A stretch of DNA of 64,000 bases from Streptococcus infantis SK970. GTDB lineage: Bacteria; Bacillota; Bacilli; Lactobacillales; Streptococcaceae. Below, in pieces: positions 28,928 through 38,118 of the stretch. How positions within the stretch are numbered: the stretch's first letter is position 1; each line of letters starts with the position of its first letter. A program made the translations under genes and the position numbers. The notes beneath the pieces were generated by a model. That model saw only the letters and a list, made by a program, of their open reading frames with translations, was not told the DNA's origin and did not search any database. The stretch lies in NCBI GenBank assembly GCA_000223255.2, contig AFUT01000009.1, positions 62,001-126,000 on the forward strand, written 5' to 3'.

Positions 28928-29722
28928 ATGGATAATCGACCAATTGGTTTTTTGGATTCGGGCGTTGGAGGCTTGACTGTTGTACGTGAGCTCATGCGCC
29001 AGCTTCCTCATGAAGAAATCGTCTATATTGGAGATTCGGCACGAGCGCCTTACGGGCCTCGTCCTGCTGAGCAAATTCGTGAATATACTTGGCAGTTGGT
29101 CAACTTTCTTTTGACTAAGGATGTCAAGATGATTGTCATCGCTTGTAATACAGCAACGGCAGTCGTCTGGGAAGAGATTAAAGCCCAGTTAGATATTCCT
29201 GTTCTTGGAGTGATTTTACCCGGTGCGTCAGCAGCTATCAAATCTAGCCAAGGGGGGAAAATCGGTGTGATTGGAACACCGATGACCGTACAATCAGATA
29301 TTTATCGCCAAAAAATCCATGACTTAGATCCAGATTTACAGGTGGAAAGCTTGGCTTGTCCCAAGTTTGCTCCCTTGGTTGAGTCTGGTGCCCTTTCAAC
29401 CAGTGTGACTAAGAAAGTAGTTTATGAAACCTTGCGGCCATTAGTGGGCAAGGTAGACAGCTTGATTTTGGGTTGTACCCATTATCCGCTTCTCAGACCT
29501 ATTATCCAGAATGTGATGGGGCCTGACGTAAAACTGATTGATAGTGGTGCAGAGTGCGTGCGGGATATCTCTGTCTTACTTAATTATTTCGAGATTAATC
29601 GTGGCCGTTATGCAGGTCCTCTACAACACCGTTTTTATACGACTGCAAATAGCCATAGTTTTGCCCAAATTGGAGCGGAATGGCTTGAAAAAGAGATTCA
29701 TGTGGAGCATGTAACATTATGA
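28928..29722 (+). CDS. murI: Glutamate racemase MurI
   Basis: 264 residues. It interconverts L- and D-glutamate for peptidoglycan. The two catalytic Cys are C73 (IACNTAT) and C183 (GCTHYPLL); the N-terminal [16 protein letters not shown] and [11 protein letters not shown] motifs are intact. RBS AGAAAGAAG is moderate. Its stop overlaps the rdgB start by 4 bases (ATGA), opening a run of nine tightly packed genes to yidD. Confidence 0.96.
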   Translation: MDNRPIGFLDSGVGGLTVVRELMRQLPHEEIVYIGDSARAPYGPRPAEQIREYTWQLVNFLLTKDVKMIVIACNTATAVVWEEIKAQLDIPVLGVILPGASAAIKSSQGGKIGVIGTPMTVQSDIYRQKIHDLDPDLQVESLACPKFAPLVESGALSTSVTKKVVYETLRPLVGKVDSLILGCTHYPLLRPIIQNVMGPDVKLIDSGAECVRDISVLLNYFEINRGRYAGPLQHRFYTTANSHSFAQIGAEWLEKEIHVEHVTL

Positions 29723-30689
29723 CAAACAAAATTTATGAATACAAGGATGACCAGGACTGGTATGTAGGTGTCTGGGACGTCTACGGTGGAATCTATAGCC
29801 TCATAAAAGATCCTCTTGATCTCGATTTTATGGATTTGGCTCGTATTTTCCGTGATGAGGAAAATGGTTTTCCAATCACGATTACGGTAATGCGCTGGTC
29901 TTCCAACTTCCGCTTGCTATCTTTTATCGTTGAGATTTTAAATGCAGAAGCAGGTCGAAACTTGGAAGTCATTCAACGCCAAGGTGCCTTGCTCTTAGCT
30001 GAAAATGGACAGCTCTTGCATGTGGAATTACCTAAAGAAGGAGTCGATGTGGAAGCCTTTTTTGAGACAAACAAGGTTAGAGAAACTTTGCTGATTGCGA
30101 CTCGTAACGAAGGTAAAACCAAGGAATTTCGTGCTATCTTTGACAAACTTGGATATGATGTGGAGAATCTCAATGATTATCCAGATTTGCCTGAAGTTGC
30201 GGAAACTGGTATGACCTTTGAAGAAAATGCTCGGCTTAAGGCTGAAACCATCTCCAAATTGACAGGCAAGATGGTTTTGGCAGATGACTCAGGTCTTAAA
30301 GTCGATGTCCTTGGTGGATTGCCAGGTGTCTGGTCAGCTCGTTTTGCAGGAGTGGGAGCCACTGATCAGGAAAACAATGCTAAACTCTTGCACGAATTAG
30401 CCATGGTCTTTGAACTCAAGGACCGTTCGGCACAATTCCACACCACTTTGGTTGTGGCTAGCCCAGGTAAGGAAAGCTTGGTGGTCGAAGCTGATTGGCC
30501 AGGCTACATTAACTTTGAACCGAAGGGTGAAAATGGTTTTGGCTATGATCCTCTTTTCCTAGTAGGAGAAACAGGCAAGTCATCAGCTGAATTAACCCTT
30601 GAAGAAAAAATAGTCAATCTCACCGTGCCTTAGCCGTTAAGAAACTTTTGGAGGTATTTCCATCATGGCAAAGCAAACCATCATTGTAA
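29719..30689 (+). CDS. rdgB: Non-canonical purine NTP pyrophosphatase RdgB with N-terminal extension (frameshift near C-terminus)
   Basis: As given the frame ends at 30633. One A added to the A6 run at 30605-30610 gives [20 protein letters not shown], which restores the family SHRA motif, and a stop at 30689 for 323 residues. The Ham1/RdgB domain starts near residue 127 ([15 protein letters not shown]), with [14 protein letters not shown] and GFGYDPLF. It removes XTP and dITP. The first ~125 residues ([19 protein letters not shown]) are an additional domain not found in standard RdgB. It overlaps the next gene by 25 bases. Confidence 0.9.
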
Positions 30690-31186
30690 TGAGCGACTCC
30701 CATGGAGATAGCTTGATTGTAGAAGAAATACGTGATCGCTATCTTGGGAAAGTTGATGCCATTTTTCACGATGGTGACTCGGAACTTCGCCCAGATTCAC
30801 CACTCTGGGAAGGAATTCAGGTAGTCAGAGGCAATATGGATTTTTATTCAGATTATCCAGAACGCTTAGTGACTCAACTAGGTCCTACCAAGATTATCCA
30901 AACTCACGGACACTTGTTTGACATTAACTTCAATTTCCAAAAGCTTGATTTTTGGGCTCAAGAGGAAGATGCTGATATCTGTCTCTATGGTCACTTGCAC
31001 GTACCAAATGCATGGATGGAAGGAAAGACACTCTTTCTAAATCCTGGTTCTATCAGTCAACCACGTGGAACTATCAGAGAACGCCTTTATGCACGTGTGG
31101 AAATTGATGACAGCTATTTCAAAGTGGACTTTTTGACACGTAATCATGAGGTTTATCCAGGCTTGTCCAAGGAGTTTGCTCGATGA
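30665..31186 (+). CDS. YfcE-type metallophosphoesterase
   Basis: 173 residues. Calcineurin-like motifs: MSDSHGD (metal ligands D and H), FHDGDSE, VRGNMD and LYGHLHVPNAW with closing NPGSISQPRG. Members hydrolyse phosphodiesters and some phosphomonoesters; the natural substrate is unknown. Start ATG 30665 ([11 protein letters not shown]) lies inside the repaired rdgB end, preceded by GGAGG. ATGA overlap with the next gene. Confidence 0.9.
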   Translation: MAKQTIIVMSDSHGDSLIVEEIRDRYLGKVDAIFHDGDSELRPDSPLWEGIQVVRGNMDFYSDYPERLVTQLGPTKIIQTHGHLFDINFNFQKLDFWAQEEDADICLYGHLHVPNAWMEGKTLFLNPGSISQPRGTIRERLYARVEIDDSYFKVDFLTRNHEVYPGLSKEFAR

Positions 31187-31644
31187 TTGCCAAAGAATTT
31201 GAACTCTTTTTGCTGGAGCAAGAGGAAACTTTTTTGACTCCTGCCGAAAATTTGGCTGTACTCATTGATACTCACAATGCAGATCATGCAATTCTACTCC
31301 TTAGCCAGATGACCTATACCAGAGTGCCGGTAGTGACTGCTGAGAAAAAATTTGTTGGGACCATAGGGCTTAGAGATATTTTTGCATATCAAATGGAGCA
31401 GGGTTTGAGTCAGGAAGTCATGGCAGATATGGATATCGTTCATATGACAAAGAAGGATGTTGCAGTGGTGGCTCCAGATTATACACTGACAGATGTTTTA
31501 CATAAGCTAGTGGATGAGTCTTTCCTGCCAGTCGTTGATAAGGATGGTATTTTCCAAGGGATTATCACGCGGAAGTCAATCCTCAAGGCTGTTAATGCCC
31601 TCTTGCACGATTTTTGTAAGGAATATGAGATTCGAAGCAAATGA
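31183..31644 (+). CDS. cbpB: CBS-domain c-di-AMP-binding protein CbpB
   Basis: 153 residues built of two CBS domains (about 15-75 and 80-145; VPVVTAEKKFVGTIGLRDI and LPVVDKDGIFQGIITRKSIL). CbpB/DarB proteins bind cyclic di-AMP and, when free, stimulate (p)ppGpp synthetase or pyruvate carboxylase in other Firmicutes; that activity here is inferred. It overlaps both neighbours by 4 bases. Confidence 0.88.
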   Translation: MIAKEFELFLLEQEETFLTPAENLAVLIDTHNADHAILLLSQMTYTRVPVVTAEKKFVGTIGLRDIFAYQMEQGLSQEVMADMDIVHMTKKDVAVVAPDYTLTDVLHKLVDESFLPVVDKDGIFQGIITRKSILKAVNALLHDFCKEYEIRSK

Positions 31645-32375
31645 GAGAATGGATTTTAACATTTTTAGAAGAAAAGCAAAATCTATCTAGTAATTCTAAA
31701 CAGTCTTATAAGTATGACTTGGAGCAGTTTTTAGATTTTATTGGAGAACGAATTTCTGAGACAAGTTTAAAAATCTACCAAGCTCAGCTATCAAATTTTA
31801 AAATTAGTGCCCAAAAGCGTAAAGTTTCTGCTTGTAATCAATTTCTCTTCTTTTTGTACCAAAAAGGAAAGATAGGCACCTTTTATCGTTTGGAATTGCC
31901 GAAACAGGCTGAGAAAAAGCAAGTCAAGTCAGAACTTTTAGACTTGAGTTCTTTCTGGCAAGAAAGTTCTTTTCCAGAAGGGCGTTTGCTAGCTTTATTG
32001 ATAGTGGAATTAGGCCTCTTGCCGAGTGAAATTCTAACCATAAAAACTAGTGATGTAAACCTAGATTTCCAAGTATTGAGAATCAATAGGGCTTCTCAAC
32101 AAAGAGTCTTGAGTTTTCCCACAAACTTGCTTACGGAGTTAGAACCCTTGATGGGACAGACCTACCTCTTTGAAAAAACTGGTAAGCCCTATTCTCGTCA
32201 GTGGGCCTTTCGTCAGTTAGAAGCTTTTCTAAAGGAAAAAGGTTTTTCAGACTTATCAGCTCAAGGATTGAGAGAACAGTTTATACTGAGACAAATTGAA
32301 GAAAAGGTTGAATTGTACGAAATTGCTAAAAAATTAGGATTAAAGACAGTCATGACCTTAGAAAAATATAGATAA
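31641..32375 (+). CDS. XerD-like tyrosine recombinase lacking catalytic residues
   Basis: 244 residues. The N-terminal SAM-like core-binding domain is [25 protein letters not shown]; the catalytic domain is eroded. Where active recombinases have GLR, this has GLLPSEI. Where they have HxLR, it has SAQGLREQF; the terminal Tyr (TLEKYR) remains. This matches the XerD-like protein encoded before scpA in streptococci, which is thought not to be the dif recombinase (that is XerS). It may be structural or linked to SMC-ScpAB. The stop overlaps scpA by one base (TAATG). Confidence 0.85.
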   Translation: MREWILTFLEEKQNLSSNSKQSYKYDLEQFLDFIGERISETSLKIYQAQLSNFKISAQKRKVSACNQFLFFLYQKGKIGTFYRLELPKQAEKKQVKSELLDLSSFWQESSFPEGRLLALLIVELGLLPSEILTIKTSDVNLDFQVLRINRASQQRVLSFPTNLLTELEPLMGQTYLFEKTGKPYSRQWAFRQLEAFLKEKGFSDLSAQGLREQFILRQIEEKVELYEIAKKLGLKTVMTLEKYR

Positions 32376-33109
32376 TGGATATTAAATTAAAAGATTTTGA
32401 AGGGCCTTTGGACTTGCTCCTACACTTGGTTTCAAAGTATCAGATGGATATCTATGATGTGCCGATCACAGAAGTTATCGAGCAATATCTAGCATACATA
32501 TCGACCTTACAAGCTATGCGTTTAGAAGTGGCAGGTGAATATATGGTCATGGCTAGCCAACTGATGCTGATCAAAAGTCGTAAACTATTGCCAAAGGTTG
32601 CGGAAGTGTCTGATTTAGAGGATGACCTAGAGCAGGATCTCCTTTCGCAAATCGAAGAATACCGTAAGTTTAAACTTTTGGGAGAGCAGTTGGAAGTCAA
32701 GCACCAGGAACGAGCTCAATATTACTCAAAAGCACCGACAGAGTTAATTTACGAAGATGCTGAACTTGTGCATGATAAGACAACGATCGATCTTTTCTTA
32801 GCCTTTTCAACTTTACTAACCAAGAAAAAGGAAGAATTCTCGAAAAATCATACAACCATTTTACGAGATGAGTATAAAATTGAGGATATGATGGTCATCG
32901 TTCGAGAAGCCTTGGTTGAAAGTGAGCAACTATGCTTGCAGGATTTGTTTAAAGAAACCAAGGATTTGCAAGAGGTTATTACACTCTTTTTAGCGACCTT
33001 AGAGTTGATTAAAACCCAAGAAATTCTCTTGATTCAAAAAGAGAGTTTTGGAGATATTTATCTAATGAAAAAGAATGAAGAAAATCAAGTAGAGCAGAGT
33101 CAAGCTTGA
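32375..33109 (+). CDS. scpA: Segregation and condensation protein A (ScpA kleisin)
   Basis: 244 residues. The N-terminal kleisin helix motif [21 protein letters not shown] binds the SMC neck, and the C-terminal winged helix lies around [20 protein letters not shown]. It bridges SMC heads with ScpB to compact and separate chromosomes. It starts at the xerD-like stop and is followed after 12 bases by scpB. Confidence 0.95.
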   Translation: MDIKLKDFEGPLDLLLHLVSKYQMDIYDVPITEVIEQYLAYISTLQAMRLEVAGEYMVMASQLMLIKSRKLLPKVAEVSDLEDDLEQDLLSQIEEYRKFKLLGEQLEVKHQERAQYYSKAPTELIYEDAELVHDKTTIDLFLAFSTLLTKKKEEFSKNHTTILRDEYKIEDMMVIVREALVESEQLCLQDLFKETKDLQEVITLFLATLELIKTQEILLIQKESFGDIYLMKKNEENQVEQSQA

Positions 33110-33121
33110 TAGAGAGGAAAT

Positions 33122-33691
33122 ATGAGTACTTTAGCAGAAATAGAAGCACTCTTGTTTGTAGCGGGGGAAGATGGGATTAGAGTCCGCCAGTTGGCGGAGC
33201 TTCTATCACTTCCACCAACAGGGATTCAGCAGAGTCTTGAAAAATTAGTCAAAAAATATGAAAAAGACCAGGATTCTAGTCTGGCACTGATTGAGACAGG
33301 AGGGGCCTACAGATTGGTAACCAAGCCTCAATTTTCTGATATTTTAAAAGAATATTCTAAGGCGCCCATTAACCAGAGTCTATCTCGAGCTGCCCTTGAA
33401 ACCTTGTCCATCATTGCCTACAAGCAGCCTATCACAAGGATAGAAATCGATGCTATTCGTGGGGTCAATTCAAGCGGAGCTCTAGCTAAGTTACAGGCCT
33501 TCGATTTGATACGAGAAGATGGAAAGAAAGAAGTTCTTGGTCGCCCTAATCTCTATGTAACTACGGATTATTTTCTAGATTATATGGGTATTAACCATTT
33601 GGAAGAATTGCCTGTGATTGACGAGCTTGAAATTCAAGCGCAAGAAAGCCAATTGTTTGGTGAAAGGATAGAAGAAGATGAGAATCAATAA
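33122..33691 (+). CDS. scpB: Segregation and condensation protein B (ScpB)
   Basis: 189 residues with two winged-helix domains: [23 protein letters not shown] at the N-terminus and [22 protein letters not shown] with the ScpB hallmark [10 protein letters not shown] in the second. A ScpB dimer binds ScpA. RBS GAGAGGAAA. The stop lies 14 bases inside rluB, indicating coupling. Confidence 0.95.
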   Translation: MSTLAEIEALLFVAGEDGIRVRQLAELLSLPPTGIQQSLEKLVKKYEKDQDSSLALIETGGAYRLVTKPQFSDILKEYSKAPINQSLSRAALETLSIIAYKQPITRIEIDAIRGVNSSGALAKLQAFDLIREDGKKEVLGRPNLYVTTDYFLDYMGINHLEELPVIDELEIQAQESQLFGERIEEDENQ

Positions 33692-34388
33692 ATATATTGC
33701 CCACGCAGGAGTGGCCAGTAGGAGAAAAGCAGAGGAGTTGATCAAGCAAGGCTTGGTAACCGTCAATGGACAGGTAGTACGTGAACTAGCGACAACCATT
33801 AAGTCTGGCGATAAGGTTGAGGTCGAGGGCCAACCAATCTATAACGAAGAAAAAGTCTACTATCTGCTTAATAAACCACGCGGTGTGATTTCTAGTGTGA
33901 CTGATGACAAGGGACGTAAAACTGTTGTTGATCTCTTGCCTAATGTGAAAGAGCGTATCTATCCTGTAGGACGTTTAGACTGGGATACCTCAGGTGTCTT
34001 GATTTTGACAAATGATGGTGACTTTACGGACGAGATGATTCACCCACGTAATGAAATCGATAAGGTCTATGTTGCGCGTGTGAAAGGAATTGCCAACAAA
34101 GAAAACCTCCGTCCCTTGACTCGAGGGGTTGAGATTGATGGCAAGAAGACTAAGCCAGCAGTTTATGAGATTCTTAAAGTAGACCCAGTCAAAAACCGCT
34201 CCGTAGTACAGTTGACCATCCATGAAGGACGTAACCACCAGGTTAAAAAGATGTTTGAAGCTGTGGGTCTTCAAGTGGATAAACTCTCTCGAACTCGTTT
34301 TGGCCATCTAGACTTAACGGGTCTTCGTCCAGGCGAATCACGTCGTCTTAATAAAAAGAAATCAGCCAGCTACACACCATGGTTGTAA
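33678..34388 (+). CDS. rluB: 23S rRNA pseudouridine synthase, RluB family
   Basis: 236 residues. N-terminal S4 RNA-binding domain ([29 protein letters not shown]), then the RsuA/RluB domain with catalytic Asp in [16 protein letters not shown] and the [10 protein letters not shown] and [12 protein letters not shown] motifs. RluB-type enzymes modify U2605 of 23S rRNA; RsuA-like specificity cannot be excluded. The start overlaps scpB. Confidence 0.93.
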   Translation: MRINKYIAHAGVASRRKAEELIKQGLVTVNGQVVRELATTIKSGDKVEVEGQPIYNEEKVYYLLNKPRGVISSVTDDKGRKTVVDLLPNVKERIYPVGRLDWDTSGVLILTNDGDFTDEMIHPRNEIDKVYVARVKGIANKENLRPLTRGVEIDGKKTKPAVYEILKVDPVKNRSVVQLTIHEGRNHQVKKMFEAVGLQVDKLSRTRFGHLDLTGLRPGESRRLNKKKSASYTPWL

Positions 34389-34401
34389 CAACTAATAAAT
34401 A

Positions 34402-34653
34402 ATGAAAAAAATTTTAATTCCGCCTGTGCGTTTTTACCAACGCTTTATATCCCCTGCATTCCCACCTTCTTGTAGATTTGAGCCTACTTGTTCAAACTAC
34501 ATGATTGAGGCTATTGAAAAGCATGGATTTAAGGGGGTTCTGATGGGATTGGCACGGATTTTACGATGTCATCCTTGGTCTGAAATAGGTAAGGACCCCG
34601 TACCAGATCACTTTTCTTTAAAGAGAAATTCAAAAAAGAGAAATTCAAAATAA
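34402..34653 (+). CDS. yidD: Membrane protein insertion efficiency factor YidD
   Basis: 83 residues. Family pattern [33 protein letters not shown] and [13 protein letters not shown] with three conserved Cys. The tail is a short duplication, RNSK-KRNSK, encoded by a 15-bp tandem repeat (GAGAAATTCAAAAAA). YidD assists YidC-dependent insertion in E. coli. It ends the murI-yidD operon; a terminator overlaps the stop. Confidence 0.93.
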   Translation: MKKILIPPVRFYQRFISPAFPPSCRFEPTCSNYMIEAIEKHGFKGVLMGLARILRCHPWSEIGKDPVPDHFSLKRNSKKRNSK

Positions 34654-34680
34654 AAGAATCACATTTGTGATTCTTTTTGT
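34652..34680 (+). terminator. Terminator of the murI-yidD operon
   Basis: Perfect 10-bp stem AAGAATCACA / TGTGATTCTT with loop TT, followed by TTT; it begins at the yidD stop. Confidence 0.85.
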
Positions 34681-34772
34681 TGCAGGAAATAAGTTACATG
34701 GTAAAATGTTGATTTCTACTACCTTTCTCCTATAAAAAGTGGTAAAATGGTTGAAAGAAAGAAGGGACTAAA

Positions 34773-35837
34773 ATGACAACATTATTTTCTAAAATCAAAG
34801 AAGTAACAGAACTTTCTGCTATCTCAGGTCATGAAGCACCTGTGCGTGCTTATCTTCGTGAAAAATTAACACCTCATGTGGATGAAGTCGTGACTGATGG
34901 CTTGGGTGGTATTTTTGGGGTTAAGCACTCAGAAGCAGTCAATGCACCTCGCGTCTTGGTAGCCTCTCACATGGATGAAGTTGGTTTCATGGTTAGTGAA
35001 ATCAAAGCAGACGGGACTTTCCGAGTAGTCAGCATTGGTGGTTGGAACCCTATGGTTGTTAGTAGCCAGCGTTTTAAGCTCTTCACTCGCCAAGGACGTG
35101 AAATCCCAGTAATTTCAGGTTCAGTTCCTCCACATTTGACTCGTGGTACAGGTGGGCCAACAGTGCCAGCTATTTCTGATATCGTTTTTGATGGTGGTTT
35201 TGCAGATAAGGCTGAGGCTGAAAGTTTTGGTATCCGTCCTGGAGATACAATTGTTCCAGATAGTAGTGCGATCCTAACTGCTAATGAAAAAAATATCATC
35301 TCAAAAGCTTGGGATAACCGTTATGGTGTTCTCATGGTTAGCGAGTTGGCTGAAAACTTGTCAGGTCAAAAACTAGGAAATGAACTTTATCTTGGTGCCA
35401 ATGTCCAAGAAGAAGTTGGACTTCGTGGTGCTCATACCTCAACAACCAAATTTGACCCAGAAGTATTTCTTGCAGTTGACTGTTCACCAGCTGGTGATGT
35501 TTATGGTGACCAAGGTAAGATTGGTGATGGAACCTTGATTCGTTTTTATGATCCAGGTCACTTGCTTCTCCCAGGCATGAAGGATTTCCTTTTGACAACT
35601 GCTGAAGAAGCTGGAATCAAGTACCAATACTACTGTGGGAAAGGTGGAACTGACGCAGGTGCAGCTCATCTGAAAAATGGTGGGGTCCCATCAACAACAA
35701 TTGGTGTTTGTGCCCGTTATATCCACTCTCACCAAACCCTTTATGCTATGGATGATTTCCTTGAAGCTCAAGCTTTCTTACAAGCCTTGGTTAAAAAATT
35801 GGATCGTTCAACAGTAGATTTGATTAAAAATTATTAA
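34773..35837 (+). CDS. pepA: Glutamyl aminopeptidase PepA (M42 family)
   Basis: 354 residues, an M42 metallopeptidase. Metal ligands are in VASHMDEVGFMV, AWDNRYG, NVQEEVGLRGA (catalytic Glu pair), VDCSPAGD and ARYIHSHQTL. It removes N-terminal Glu/Asp from peptides inside the cell, complementing Ami uptake. RBS GAAGGGA. A separate transcription unit, possibly with the small gene after it. Confidence 0.95.
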   Translation: MTTLFSKIKEVTELSAISGHEAPVRAYLREKLTPHVDEVVTDGLGGIFGVKHSEAVNAPRVLVASHMDEVGFMVSEIKADGTFRVVSIGGWNPMVVSSQRFKLFTRQGREIPVISGSVPPHLTRGTGGPTVPAISDIVFDGGFADKAEAESFGIRPGDTIVPDSSAILTANEKNIISKAWDNRYGVLMVSELAENLSGQKLGNELYLGANVQEEVGLRGAHTSTTKFDPEVFLAVDCSPAGDVYGDQGKIGDGTLIRFYDPGHLLLPGMKDFLLTTAEEAGIKYQYYCGKGGTDAGAAHLKNGGVPSTTIGVCARYIHSHQTLYAMDDFLEAQAFLQALVKKLDRSTVDLIKNY

Positions 35838-35861
35838 ACAGAAACGATGGAGGTAATAGGG

Positions 35862-36158
35862 ATGGAAGAACCAAACCTAGAAACCTTGATTCGGGACCTT
35901 TACAATCATGCCCGTCAAAACTTGAGTGAAGATTTAGTGGCGGCACTCCTAGAAACTGCTAAGCAATTGCCCAGCACCAATGAGCGATTGCTAGCAGTAC
36001 GGCTATCAGGTCTGGTCACTCTTGAACTTCTCAAGAATCCCAAGACACCAGCGCCAGAGTTAGTCAATCTGGCCCGCTTTATCCAAAAGGAAGAAGCTAG
36101 GTACAAGGGCGCAGTTGCATCTTCCATTATGATTGGAGAGCTATTTAAAATGCTTTGA
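35862..36158 (+). CDS. Enterocin A immunity-like small protein
   Basis: 98 residues from ATG 35862 (MEEPNLETLIRDLYNHA), with GGAGG 8 bases upstream; ATG 35847 in frame overlaps that RBS and is unlikely. All-helical, with the pattern of the bacteriocin immunity family (VAALLETAKQL, ELVNLARFIQKEE). Such four-helix proteins protect pediocin-like bacteriocin producers; no bacteriocin gene is nearby, so it would be an orphan immunity gene. Assignment is moderate. Confidence 0.6.
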   Translation: MEEPNLETLIRDLYNHARQNLSEDLVAALLETAKQLPSTNERLLAVRLSGLVTLELLKNPKTPAPELVNLARFIQKEEARYKGAVASSIMIGELFKML

Positions 36159-36184
36159 TTCGAAAGAATCAAAGCATTTTTTCG
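36147..36184. terminator. Bidirectional terminator between immunity-like gene and Na/Pi gene
   Basis: Perfect 15-bp stem AAAATGCTTTGATTC / GAATCAAAGCATTTT with loop GAAA. The stop codon of the upstream gene lies in the stem, and the minus-strand gene ends 3 bases later. Confidence 0.9.
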
Positions 36185-36186
36185 TT

Positions 36187-37818
36187 TTAAATTTGTTCTG
36201 CTAAAACTTTTTCAGCAAGGTTCATAGCATGGTCTGATACACGAGTGTAGTGTGAAATAATATCGATAAAGTTGACACCTGCTTGGGTAGAACATTCTCC
36301 GTTATTTAGACGTTTGATATGAGTCTTACGAAGAACACGTTCCATATTGTTGATGTCTTCGTGACGTTCGATAAGAGACTCTGCCATCTCGAGGTCGTTG
36401 TTTTCCACACTCTCAAGAGCATCTTTGACGAATTCGCTAGTTTTAAGATAAATCTCTGCTAGTTCTTCTAATGCAGCCTCAGAGAACTGAACATTCTTAC
36501 GTTGCAAGTAATCATTAAGATTGAGCAGAGCTTCTGCGTGGTCTCCGATACGTTCCAAGTCTCGTGAAGAGTCAAGGATGTTTGTTAAGACTTCACTCTC
36601 TTTTTGGCTCAAAGCTTCACCAGATAAACTAATGAGGTAACGAGTCAATTTTTCATCAATGGTATTGATAGCTTCTTCAGTCTTATGTCCCTTTTCTGCA
36701 ACTTTTTCATTAGAGTTGATGATATAGTCGTAAGAGAGGTCAAAGGCTTTCGCAGCATAATTACCTAAGTGTAGAAGTTCTTTTTTAGCATTTCCAAGGG
36801 CGATAGATGGAGCTTGTTTGATCAGTTGCTCATCAAGGTAAAGCGGCTCGTATTTGACAACCTCGTCTTCTCCAGGGATAAGTTTGGTTACCAAGAAGGC
36901 AAGAGCTCCGATGAATGGAAACTGAATGATTGTGTTGGTAATGTTGAAGGTTCCGTGGGCGAAGGCAATGGTCATTTCTGGAGCCAGATTTAGGAAACTC
37001 TCAAACCATTGGATTAAGCCTGTAAATGGAACGAGGAAGATAATACAGATAACAGTCCCAATAACGTTAAAGGCCACATGGGCTGCTGCCACACGTTTGG
37101 CTGCAATATTAGCACCCAAGGAAGCGATAATAGCAGTGATGGTTGTTCCGATGTTATCTCCAAAGAGTACTGGTAGGGCACCCTGAAGGTCAATCAGATT
37201 ACTAGCGTAGAGATTTTGTAGGATCCCGATGGTTGCGGAGGAGGCTTGAATCAGAAGGGTTAAACCTGTTCCGACAAGGACACCAAGGATTGGATTCTTA
37301 CTTAGTTCTACCATGTAGTCTTTAAAAACTTGTAAATCTTTAAGGGGTTCCATAGCGCCACTCATAAGATTGAGGGCAAAGAAGATACCACCGACACCAA
37401 AGAGGATTCGTCCAACATTATTTATCGAGCGATTTTTTGTAAAGAAGAGGCAGACAGCTCCGATAAAGAGCATTGGTAAAGCGTAGTCTCCCAATTTAAA
37501 ACCAATGATAAAGGATGTGACGGTCGTTCCAATATTGGCTCCCATAACAATCCCAATAGCCTGACGCAGGGTCAATAGTCCGGCACTAACCAGACCAACT
37601 GTAATAACCGTAACACCTGAACTCGATTGAATCAGGGCAGTCATCCCAATTCCAACTAAAATTCCAAAGAAAGGATTGCTAGTATATCTGTCAATGTAAT
37701 AACGAAGGCGATCTCCAGCAGCTTGTTGCAAACCGTCCCCCATGGTCTTGATACTATATAAGAATAATCCCAGACCACCTAAAAAGTGAAAAATAATTTC
37801 CTGCCAATTAATGGACAT
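36187..37818 (-). CDS. Na+/phosphate symporter family protein with PhoU-like C-terminal domain
   Basis: 543 residues. Two inverted NaPi-II repeats in the membrane half carry the QSSS signature: GMTALIQSSSGVTVITVG and GTGLTLLIQASSATIGIL, with ANIGTT and DNIGTT motifs. From about residue 345 to the end is a PhoU-type helical domain (LDSSRDLERIGDHAEALL, THIKRLNNGEC). Probably imports or exports phosphate. RBS AGGAAA is before the ATG. It is transcribed away from endoD; the 300-bp divergent gap is AT-rich with only the endoD promoter recognisable. Confidence 0.9.
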   Translation of the reverse strand: MSINWQEIIFHFLGGLGLFLYSIKTMGDGLQQAAGDRLRYYIDRYTSNPFFGILVGIGMTALIQSSSGVTVITVGLVSAGLLTLRQAIGIVMGANIGTTVTSFIIGFKLGDYALPMLFIGAVCLFFTKNRSINNVGRILFGVGGIFFALNLMSGAMEPLKDLQVFKDYMVELSKNPILGVLVGTGLTLLIQASSATIGILQNLYASNLIDLQGALPVLFGDNIGTTITAIIASLGANIAAKRVAAAHVAFNVIGTVICIIFLVPFTGLIQWFESFLNLAPEMTIAFAHGTFNITNTIIQFPFIGALAFLVTKLIPGEDEVVKYEPLYLDEQLIKQAPSIALGNAKKELLHLGNYAAKAFDLSYDYIINSNEKVAEKGHKTEEAINTIDEKLTRYLISLSGEALSQKESEVLTNILDSSRDLERIGDHAEALLNLNDYLQRKNVQFSEAALEELAEIYLKTSEFVKDALESVENNDLEMAESLIERHEDINNMERVLRKTHIKRLNNGECSTQAGVNFIDIISHYTRVSDHAMNLAEKVLAEQI

Positions 37819-38001
37819 TTCCTTTTCCTCCGAAAAATAATCACGGAATTTCTCCCATTCTATTTTAAAGGATTAATAGCAATCTAACAAGTAGTAAATG
37901 AAGTTTTTTTAAGAAAAATGCTACAAAAAACGAAAAAGCTATTTCTAATTGTCTAATTTATATCATTTATTCACCCCTTTATAGATATTTTAGGATGACT
38001 G

Positions 38002-38029
38002 TTGACTCTACTTATAAATATCGTAAAAT
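38002..38029 (+). promoter_or_regulatory. Promoter of the endoglycosidase gene
   Basis: -35 TTGACT (38002-38007), 16-bp spacer, -10 TAAAAT (38024-38029). A partial cre-like sequence, TAAAGCGCTTAC, lies at 38082-38093, but it misses three fixed cre positions. Confidence 0.55.
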
Positions 38030-38118
38030 AAAAGTGAACAGTTCTGCTATTTTAAGGGCAGTTACTTTTTTTAAACAAAAATAAAGCGCTTACTTTTTAG
38101 AAGTAAAAGGAGGAAAAG

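Noticed and set aside
38082..38095. cre site upstream of endoD
   Set aside because: TAAAGCGCTTACTT has the GCGC core but misses three fixed positions of the consensus; too weak to call.
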